Origin: Gorsachius magnificus
Taxonomy: Eukaryota > Chordata > Aves > Pelecaniformes > Ardeidae
Length of the DNA: 64,000 nt
Assembly: GCA_034008185.1 (NCBI GenBank)
Contig: CM067086.1
Location: 64,598,985-64,662,984 of the forward strand
Direction: 5' to 3'
The notes below the pieces were generated by a model. That model saw only the letters and a list, made by a program, of their open reading frames with translations, was not told the origin of the DNA and made no database searches. A program made the translations under genes and the position numbers. Below, piece after piece: positions 50,984 to 62,400 of this stretch (position 1 is its first letter; each line of letters begins with the position of its first letter).

Positions 50984-53426
50984 CTGAACATACAGAACAA
51001 CAGATCAGCATCAGATTATCAAAGTACACATCAGAATGAAGGTTTCCTTCGTTACTGGATTGTTTAAAAGACCTCAAAGAAGTGGCACAGTCACAGAAAA
51101 CTGATAGGGATTTTTTGTCCATTGCTTTCACTGCTACATGCTCATAAACTGGATGAATAACCTTACCCCGTCTGCATCACAGACCAATTGAAAAGATAAA
51201 TTAGATGAGTCATTACGCAGATGGAAAACTCAGACCGAGCTTGCTCTAGGGAAGTCCAAGTTTCTAATACGCACTTATAACATAGTCAGTGAACGTTCTT
51301 ATTAGGTTCAAGTCCTGAAAAGCCACAACTATTCTTTCTAAATATGTACACTTACGAACAGATAATAACACTTTTTTTCCCCCAAAAAATACTGTCAATT
51401 AAACTCAAGTTGCCTTCAGTTACGTATTTTTCAAGAAAATTAAGTTCTCATGGGAAACGTAAAGCAAATCTGAAAGTTACCTTCTCTGTCTTTCTTTTTT
51501 AATCGTTTTCTTCTCCTGTCTATGGTCGCTACTTCTGACTTCAAGGACATGTAGTATTTTCGTATTTCCTGTAGTTTTTCTTGTAAGAAGGAGATCCTTT
51601 CAGTGCTGCTCATATTGTCTAGTTCATCTTGAAAGTGGGAAGAAAAGAAAAAACAGGTTCATCGAGGTGATTTTAAACAAATTAATGCAATTCTTAAGAG
51701 CATACAAGATGCAGCATGGAAGATAACACACTTCCATCACTACGCCATAGAAGGCCTATACCTAACTTAGAATCCCCAAACTTGCACATTTTTCTTTCAG
51801 AACAAATTTTCTTGTAAATTCCCTCTAATCAAGTCACTTTAAAGAATTCTTACTGAGCTGAAAACTCCATTTGTATACTCTGGGCGAAGCATTCTGGTGG
51901 TGGTGCTTCTCTCTGTGTTTATCCTTCTCTCCATCTTTGATGTGAGGTGAAATCACCCTTGCAGGCGATCGAGAAATCTTCTGTGGTTTGGATGCATTTA
52001 TGTGTTTTACAGGAGTACATTTACTTGAGCTGTCCAGGACAGGAAGGTCTTCACTGTCACTACTTTGTCCTGCAGTAAGAGAAATGTATTTGGATTTCAG
52101 AAAAAAAAACTTGGCAATTTTTAAATTGTCGTTAAGTCATAAAAAAATTATTAAGAAAGAAATTGCTCCTTCTTGTTTAGAAGATCCCAGAATGCAGACA
52201 AGAAAAAAAGTATGGGATTCAATGTGTAACCTTATCAGATACAACATGCACTGAGCTCTTGAGTATACTGATGGTTAATGCAGAAGTTGAGGCCTGGCTA
52301 GGCCTTCAGTCAAAAAGCAACAGTCAATTATTTTTTTTTTTTTTTTTTTTTACAGAAGCAATAAAGCAGCTTATTAAAATAAGAATGTTAGAGCTGATAA
52401 ACTATCTTAAGTAATCTATTTTGGGGTTCTAATATAAAGCAGATACTAGAACCCCCTTTTTAAATATTAAAACTGTATTAATATAGATAGGTAGCACACG
52501 ACTGTGTGTATTTACCAAATTGCTTTACACATCTAAAGGAACAGTTCTGAAACATGACTAAAAGCATAAAGGTTTTACCATATAACAGAAAATTTTAAGC
52601 TGATATATGCAAATATTTTAGATTCCCACAATAATTGTGAAGTTTTAGATTAGTATGTTAAATATAACTGAATATTGTATGCCAGGTAATTAATATTTTA
52701 GTTTGATATTTAAGAATTTTTAAAGTGCTGCCACAGGGCCTAAATACATTGACTCATTCAATACAATGATCACCAAAAATGAGCTGCAGACACACAAAAA
52801 TCCAGATTTCTATAGTAATTAAAAAGAAGTTACATACTTGAAATAAAAACATACAAGATTCCTTTTACTGAAAAGTTAATTCTTTAGCTTCAAACATTTT
52901 CTCTGTACTTCATAAATGCCCCTTTTCCCCATGAGAAACACCTCTCCTAAGACTTCAAAGGAGATGATTCTCTTCAGAACAAGCTCCCCTCTCCCAAAAT
53001 CATAACCAACCCAATATCTAAAAAACAGCATAACTGTAAATATGTAGTAACTGCTAATATAGACAGTTATTAAAAATTTTCCTAATGAAGTAGTTAAAAA
53101 TAGCCAAGACATTTCCCAGTAACGCTGCTACCACACAGCTGCTAAGTTCTCTCCAGTTAATAGCCAGTTAACAGTCACGAACAGTAATGGAAAGCCCTGA
53201 CAAGGAAGTCCCATCCAAGAGAAATTATGGGTAACCCTGAGAACAGTGGGCCCTTCTACATGTTCACAGGACAGCGTAACTTTCACCCTCTCCCCCCCCA
53301 GGAATGTACCTGTTCCATTCTTTTCATTTTTGGCTGCAGCACTTGTTCGCTTTGGAGTACGCTTTTGTTTTTTTGCCAGTGTTCCACTATTGCTATCACT
53401 GGGTCTTTTTTGACCTAAATGAGAAG

Positions 53427-53458
<32 letters not shown>

Positions 53459-56400
53459 CAAGACACCTCAAACACTTCTGCTACGAACAAGCTCTTTTTA
53501 TAAGCAACAAAGGAATTTGAAAACAGAAGACAAACCAAAACAGTAATTTTTAGCAAAGTAACATCAGACTTCAGACAACTTCAGAAATCGTTACAGCAGA
53601 GAATGACTTTTCACAGGAAGCGCTCACCTTTCTCTCCAATCTCTCTCTCTTGCACGGCTATGCTACAGTTGCTTGACGTAGTACTGGCTTCAAATCCATT
53701 AGCAGACTCGCTTTCACAGAGACCTTCTTGAGACTCTTCGGCCACACTGTCGACTTCAATCGTCATGTCGCTTTCACTCTTGATACTGCGGGACTCATCC
53801 TGGCTAAGAGTAAGTGGTGAAGCCACTGAAAAGCTCGACTGGACGGCAGGGGGTAAGGCAGATGGATTTGGATTTGAAGCATTAGGGTCTGGCTTTTCTG
53901 ATACTGCATCTTCACTACTGCTCTTCTCCTTTTCATCCAAGTCATCCAAGTCGACTTCATGGCAGAGCAAAGTTTCAGGACCAATCTGAGGCATTGCATC
54001 ATCCTCATCTTTTAAGGGAACATTCTCGTTTTCTTCAGCTGGACGTTCAAAGTTCTCATTCCTCAGCTCTTGACTGTGCTGAACCGATTCTGCCACCAGG
54101 GATGGCATTTCCTCGTTTTCAGTTCTGAGGGACTCTTCAGCATTCAGCCCTCTACATTCCTCTGCTCCAGTACATTCATTGGTCCTCTCTTCAGATATAA
54201 TATTTGGCACTTCCATCTCACTCTCTCGTCGATTCCTCTTCTCAGGCGATGCCTGTTCCAAAGTTTTCCTTTTCAAAAGCTTCTTATCTTTTGTAGAAGG
54301 TTCTGTTTCGCTTTCAGTAGTGCTGGAAATCTCTTTACAGTCCAAGGAAGACACATCTGATCTTTCAGGTTCTGCAAGAGAGTCATTTGCCACCTCTTCG
54401 TTGCTTCCCGGTGAAATCTTTGCATTCTCTAAACAGGGATCTTTTGTCTTGCTCCGTCTCCCTTTTCCTTTAGGTGATTTTTCAACCTCTCTTTTGATTT
54501 CTTCTATTTGTTCCGTTTTATTTCCAAAAATCTGAACAATTTGTTCACTTTCTTCAACTTCCAGTTTCAGTGTTTCTAATGGCTGTACTTGAGTCCTGTC
54601 ATTTTCTTTCAATGCATGAGGAATCTTTGGGTTTTCTTCATCTAGCTTCTCATCATGTAGTTTTTCACTTTTTTCCAGCTCTGAAGTTTCTGGAGAAAAT
54701 TCTTCATTCAAATTCTTCTCAGATGATTCATCTGCTTCACTGTCAGATGAGCCAGAGTCTGCAAAAAAATTTTAAAAGGAAGGAAATAGCACCCTAAATC
54801 ATTGATTTCAGCACAATTTCTTTTTTTTTAACCACACAAAACCTTTTTGTCAGTAATCTATGGTATTAACATCAGCTTACAATAAACAATCTCAAAAATT
54901 TTGCATTGCTCAGACTTATTACAGTTCTTATTTTTACTTGAAATTTTCACAACACTACAATAGTAGCAGTACTTCTACTATTTGCCAAATAAGACAATAT
55001 AAACAAATAAAAATACTGTTACAGATTCCCATGATCTACCTGAGGATAATGCCTCCTCCACCTGACATTACAAGAACAAAACGCAAGCCTCCTCCCCTCC
55101 AAGCACCCCCAAACAGAAAAAAAGACCCCTTCCACACCACAATATGGACATTTCATTGCTAAACTATTGTACAAATCATGCACCATATACAAAACAAGCA
55201 TTGCTACGTTACCAGAAGATTATTCGGGGACCTGTGCTAAAAGCAGACAGTGATTTCACTTCAGTTCTTGTTCACAGAGGCTTAGAAATACCAAATATAT
55301 TACTGTCATTTGTATGTAATGAACAGCTCTGCTGGATGATGTATTGAGGCTGAGGACTTAATTACCACAATAAAGACTATCATTACCCACTAGATTTGGT
55401 CTGTTCAGGATTAGGACTGAAAGGCTCTGGCTAAAGAGTACAGAATGACTTGCAGGCTTATTTCCACAGCATAGCTCTTCTGTGAGCAAACCATGCTCCT
55501 CAGCACTGTCAGCTCAACGACTTCCTCAATAAAATTCATAGGGAGGGGAAAAAAAAAACAACAACCCAAAATCCAAAAAAGTAAAAAATAAAAATCAAAC
55601 CTCTTTTCAAAAAGGTACTGAAAAAAACCTCAAAACCATACACAGGACTGAGATCACTCACCGTTTGATCCTCTATCAGAATCAAACATTCCTGAGCTAC
55701 GTCTCGTCTGCCTGCGAGGTGTTGCTAAAATCAAAATTGAAAGTATTAATTTTCGGAGAGTAAAATCTGTGCCAAAAATGTGTTTTGTTATATTGCTTGA
55801 ACGCTGCCTGGTTAAGTAGGACTTTAAAGCTGTTGAAAGCACTGTGTTCGCTGAAGTTGTCATATTAATGCACTGCATTACATCACTGTTTACATGCACT
55901 TCCATGCCAGAACACGAGTGCACCAGATGTACCTTCTGTTCCATTTGGTAATGGTGAGGAATCTGACAAGTTGTTCCGTGCACTCCTGGCTCCTGATTTA
56001 CCTTCACTATTAGGTGTTTTGGATAAACCGCAAGTTGTGTTTGATGGAAGAGTAGATTTCAGAGGGGGTCGCCCACGCTTCGATTTTTGTTTCTCCTCAT
56101 CCTTCTTCTCATCCTTTTCACCATCTTCTTTATTCTGGGGGGGGGGGGGAAGAATTTTTATTAGCATGTTTCACTGCTGTGTTCATCAAACCTATTCTCC
56201 TTTTGCTCTACACTTCTATTAAAAAACTAGACTGCAGACTGAATAACTTTTAAAAAAAAAGGAAAAAAGGAACAGTGACAGTAGAAGTGTTGTACCACAA
56301 GAAACTTATTGAAATAACCATTACTTTTGTTTTTTTCTTCTGTTTTCTCTTTGGTCCTCCTTTGTCCACAGGCCAGATAATCCGATCAGCTTTCACCCAT

Positions 56401-59400
56401 TCATCATATCTAAAAGTAGATAACAGCACACTGTTGTTACTGCATATAAAGTAGTTGTTTACAATATGAGGCTTAAAAGACTGAATTACAGAAAATATTT
56501 CTTAGGGACAGGTAGGAAGCAGAGCATATGTTTACAAAACATGTGCAGTATCTGGCACGCGAAAGATGAATTACATTTCTAACCTTTAAAAGAATTTAGG
56601 GTCAGGGGAATAGAGGTGAAAACTTCCCTGTCTCTTGCTAGCAAAGCACTGGAAGTCAGGGTATAAAGCTTGTCAGTTATTTCACATAATATACAAAAGT
56701 CAGTTTTCACCACAACATGTGTCAACAGTAAAATATACGTTCTTTTTTTTAAAGGAAGTTTTATGTTACAGCAAGAAACTGTATGAGATTCTGAAAAGCA
56801 CAGATATACAACCAGCGCTCCTCAGAATCTCCCAAATTATTCATAAGACAAAGGGATACATGTAAGTATTTGGGGGATACCTCCAACACACATAAATTTA
56901 ACGTAGCCACCTAAAGAAATTTGCTTAATTTACTTCGGAAAAAAAAGGATTTGGCATGGCTCAAGTTCTACACAAGCACTGTGGTATTTTCAAAAAATTT
57001 CAAAAATTATTAATTTTGTGATAGACAACCACAATACTTTCAACAACAACAAAAAAAGCCAATTCTACAGCAGTATTGAATACAAAGCATAGCTGCCAAG
57101 AGAAGTATTTGACTAATGTTTTTCTTTGTTGCTTAGCCCTCTCCTACCCTCTCTACATGTTCTTTATAATCACAGCTAACACTGAATACAAGAATAAATT
57201 TTGTTGCCAAAATTTTAGTGCTTGATACTCTTAATTGTAGAGGTCTTCAGCATTACCAGTGACTCCCTTTTATATAAAAGTCTGATGCTGCTAACACTAG
57301 CTGACTCAATAAATTACAGGGATACTCCTGTGAGGAGCAAGGATTACTCACTTTAAGCAGGATGGAAACTTGAGAAACATACAAGTTAAGTATATTCTGA
57401 GATTTCAGAACAAAACAACTAACCCTGAAAACCGTAATAAGAGTCAGATCCTGTTATGTTATGTTGATAATTCAATTCAGAGCCAAGTCACTAACTTTCT
57501 CTTTTCTTAAAAACAAAAATTCTTTTGCAAATAATCCTTTTAACAAACAAACAAAAGGCAACTTGTTCTCCTCACCTTACATTCCAACCATAGTAATGAA
57601 CTAAATATAAAACCTCTCCATCATCAATTTCTGTGCTTTTAATACTGGCTTCATAAATTTTCTGAGTCTTTCCACGTCCGTATTTTACTTTCACTTTGGT
57701 TCCAGTCAGGCAGGGTTCTGCATCCTCCTCATCCTCTTCACCATCTGATTCTCCTTTGTTCTCAATTTCCTCCCTGCAATAAAGTGTATTTGAAATGCCC
57801 ACTAATTAATGACAACCAAAGTTTTAACGTTTAACTAGTGTAGCCAAGCTACTACAAAAGAAAAAGGCTGCAACAAAAATTTTTCTCATTTTCTGCATCC
57901 TGCACTGCCTCCAAAGCTAGCTTGGACACAGCTTTTCAAGTCAAAACCAGGACTTGGAGAGAATAGGGGTAAGTGCCAAAAATACCCAGAAATATTATAA
58001 TGTATTTTAAACACAATTTATTAGGTGTACAACTACCTCAACGCTTAAAGATTTTTTTCGTTAATGAATATGAATGAATGAAGAGGAATAAGTTAACTCA
58101 GTGTTTGGCTCCTAAGTAAGACAGGAAGAACTAACTTCAGTTTTTAAAATATACTTGATTTTGACAAACTGTGTTAAACAAAAAAATTCTTTCTTCTACA
58201 TTTGCTTAATAGGCTACAGCTTGCTACCAGTGCACAATAAGTCTTAATCACCATCACCGTGATCCTTTTGTGGATACAAACGTCATTCCGTTGAAAAAAA
58301 AGTTGACTACAACAGTGTTTAACCAAGATTAAAAACATCTACATGCCTCTTATTAGCTGTATTTACCTCTTATTAGCTATATCTAGTATTTAAACATCCT
58401 ACTTAAACGTATTTTCAAGACTTACAGTCTAACCTATTTTTACCTATACTTCTCCTTTCCCTATTTTGAGGGTGAATTTAGCATCATGTAAAGGTTAAAC
58501 TACAAAAAAAGTCAGGAAGAAAGAAAATACTGAAAAAGACCATGGGTTTGCTTTTAATGAAATAAATTTGCTAGCCTCTGGTGAAAGAGGAACTACCTTC
58601 TTGTGGCAAACAATAAAAAGAACAATGACGAGCACCATCCTTAAAGAAAACTCTTGGATGCCTTAGTCATCTGACGCCCCTCTGCGACCTCCCGTACACC
58701 CACACTGTACCTTCACTTGAGGCACTTCTGCATGCTGTGCTGCACCACAAGATTTATTTTTTTTGGACTGGAGAGTGACGCTTTCTTTAAAATAATTGTG
58801 TATTGTTCCCACTCCTCAAAACTCTTTAGAAGGAAATATGCAATACCCCTATCAGGCTTTACTCAGTGTCAACTTGTCCATATGGCGAAGTGGTGTGGAC
58901 ACACGAAAAAGAAGGTAGGAAAGCAAGCTTAAACAGGTAAGACATGGCCCTTGACCACGGCCAAAGCTAGCGAAGAGATCTGCTCTGGTAATAAATCAGT
59001 CACCTGCTCACAACTCATTTGTAACCAGGACTATAAATCCAGTTCAACTTGTCAAGCTTAGTCTCTGGTTGCTCTTTTCCCTTTGCCCTTCCATGTCTCT
59101 CCATCCTCTCCTCTTCAGCCTACCTCTAGGTTTCCATTCAAACTCCTTCCTCCCTTTGCTTTATTAGCTATCCCCTTCTCCTGCTTTATTAGCTGATCCT
59201 CTTCCTGCCTGCTTTATTAGCTGATCCCCTTCCTGCCTGCTTTATTAGCTGATCCCCTTCCTGCCTGCCTACAATACATCAAGTAATAAAAACAAACAAG
59301 CTGTAGGTTCACCAGCCATCGCTAAACACTTCAGCAAAAGCATGGGAGAAGAGAGGCTCTCTCTTCCATTTATATTTCAACTGCCCAGAACAGTCTGTCC

Positions 59401-62400
59401 AAACAGTTGCTCACCATCCACGCAGCACCTGGCATGCTTATAGCCTGGGCTACTTGGTGTCTGTACGTACTAGCATGATAAAACACCACACAACCTTGGC
59501 AAGACCTTCAGGAAAATGAAAGCGAAAAATACTCTCTGGCATCTACCACAGAAAGATGCTTCCATAAAGTACAGTAGACTCTGTAAGCCTGAAAGAAAAT
59601 GTTCCCTTTCGTGTCTGGCTGAGTGAATTACGTTCCAAACTTCTCCGTTTTGGAAACAGGTCAGATCTCCAATTCTGTGTATACTCCTGCTTGGAGTATG
59701 ACTCAATCACGACGCAGATGTACTTGTAAGGCGAATTAGCTCGTAATACGAGCTAATGTTTACCTCTCCCTCTGCCTCTCTTCCTCTTCATCTGACTCTT
59801 TATCAGAATCCTCCTGTTTTTTAACTTTTTTCTCTTTTTGCTTTGGTGTACTTTTTCTCCCTATGGTTTTTTTTTTTTTTATTCTCAGGTGTTTCCTCTA
59901 AATCTTTGTTTTCTTTGTTACTGTCTTTTGACTTTTCTTGTGTTTTATCCTCTTCGCTATCTTTTTTAGCAGGGGTTGCGTCGCGGGCAAGTCGTCTTCG
60001 TCCCTAGAACAGAAGGAAGACCAGTTTAATGACTCCTGTCAACTGTTCTCTGTATAGCCTCTCCCAGTTTCAGCTGAAAGTGAAACATACTATTCCTGTA
60101 CAGAAGAAAAGCTGGAGAGAACACCAAAATGCAAAATAAAGCTGTTCTTCTTGGTTTGGAATAAAGAGGACTAACTTCTGATTAACTTCTGGAGGATTTC
60201 AGGACATTCATTTAGACCTGTAAGGTCTGTCACCCTGATAGAAAGGGCCAAAATTCCTTGCTTAATTATAGCAATGGCATTAATTAATGTGCTCGTATAG
60301 GACTACCGAGAGAAGGCATCTTCCTTTCAACATCTTCAATCCTGATAGCCATCTGTTGATTTCAGAAAACAAAACTTTCTCAGCTTTAGAAAATTTGTAA
60401 GTATCACATTTTTAAAAGGTACTCTGAGTAGCCAGACAACTGCTGTCTGGGACTATCTGCGACTGGTAACTTCGGGGATCTGGTAACTTTGTGATCTAGT
60501 CTAGGTTTGTCATTTTGCTATTAGAGGTCTCTTGTCTAGGGTCTTTGCTTTGTAATCAGAACATTTAAAATACATGGTGAATGCATGATTAATTATTTGG
60601 AGGCCATCCAAAGGCGACAGTAATGAAGGCACTATAATAATTAAAATTCACAGTAGTATAATGGTAAATACTTTGGAAAAACAATGCATTCATAAATAGA
60701 TAGCTGGTGACTGGATTAACAAAGTATTAAAATACATAATCAAACAATATTTAAATATTAACAAGTCAACATAGACAATGATAAAAAGACAAAACATTCT
60801 TCCATTCCTTATTGTCTCACCGGTTTTCTCCAAAACCAAGAAACTGAACAAACTAACAACAAAGCTACTGTTATACCAAGAAGTTCATTAAGGCTGATAC
60901 AGCTTGGAAAAAACACTTGCAGTTAGATACAAAATCTAATACATAATACAAATCTAAACTTATATGCACACTGTGTCTTTTCATCTATTAGTTTAAAGGC
61001 TATACATCTGCTTGAAAAGCTGGTTTGCAAGAAGTACTTTCATGGAATTACATTTTATTTGAACAGAAGCTTACAACTTGTACAATTTAAAAAGTAGCCA
61101 TTCCTTGTCCTTCAGTAATCATGCCCTATTAAGGAACAGCAAAATGTCCTTTTAAACAGAATTAACAGGAGTGCTACAGAGCACTAAGCCAGTCATGTTC
61201 AAACACCTTAAAAGTATTCTTGTATTTTCCATCAGGTTCAGAATCTGCTAGCTGATGGGTCACTGGTCTTATCTATGTAACTACTGATACAACCCTCACC
61301 TCTACAGCATTCTAAGACAAAGGAAGACAAAACTTAAGTGCTCCTCCCTCTACTTTTGTCTACATAGTGTAAAACTGCAGTGTTTCTTTTACTAAAAGAA
61401 GAGATACAGTGATAAAAACCGACTCAGAGGAGTGGGTCTTCCTTTGATTCTTAAAGCTGCAGCAGTCCCTTGATATTCCTGCTTCTTGCTGGAAAGCTCC
61501 AGATTCCACGTGCCTATGGAAATCCTCACCCACGACCAAGACTGCCCTGCTGAGTTTCACTGTTCAGATGATATACAGCTCTCAGTAGCTGCCAAGTCAT
61601 CCCTGAATTGAAACACGTCTGAAACCCAACACAGCCTGAGCAAATTCCATGGATGGTTTAGAATACAAAGAAATAACCAAAACTGACTGTATTCACAGGT
61701 AGAACGTAATTACAGGTAACACCAACTCTGTGTTCACAGAACCCTGTCCTACGCCTGTACAAGTACGCCAATTCAAATGTACAATCACTCCACAAGGGAA
61801 AACTCATTAGGTAAACTGTTCACTATACAAAGGGGATTTTTCAAGTACTAAATAGAAATCAGTTCAAGCCACTTACCCTTGGGGATCTTAGCTCTATTTC
61901 TTCTTTCTCACTTTCACTGCTGGAATAATTTTCTTCTGCTTCTTTCTTAACTTCTGTTGGAGGCATTTTTTGTTCCTCTTTTACACTCTCCTCCATTGGT
62001 TCCACGTGTTTCTGTATGTCTTCTACCACTTTTGGTTCATTGTGATGGATGGTCCTAAACTGAATGTTTGCAGAACGGCAGTACTCTTCAAAACCATAAA
62101 GATACCTATAGATACAAAAAGTTTCAGTTATAGTTCATGTGTTATTTTCTATTTAATGAAGTGCATAAAACCTATTTTCCTGCTCATAGGAAAGCAAGAG
62201 AAGCATTAACTTCAGAAAAAAAAACCAAACCCAAACCCAAACCAAATGAACAAAACCTAAAATCCAGAGAAGATTTTGAAATTAAACAGTTATGCACACA
62301 AGTCAAATGGTGAGAAAGACTACATACAGGTGCTTCCCACAAATTTAACTTCATCCCCATCCAGTTCAGAATTCACGACAGTAAAGCCTAAGAACATGTA

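Noticed and set aside
52331..52355. T21 followed by ACAG as a plus-strand splice acceptor
   Set aside because: No plus-strand coding exon follows and the region is an ARID4A intron.
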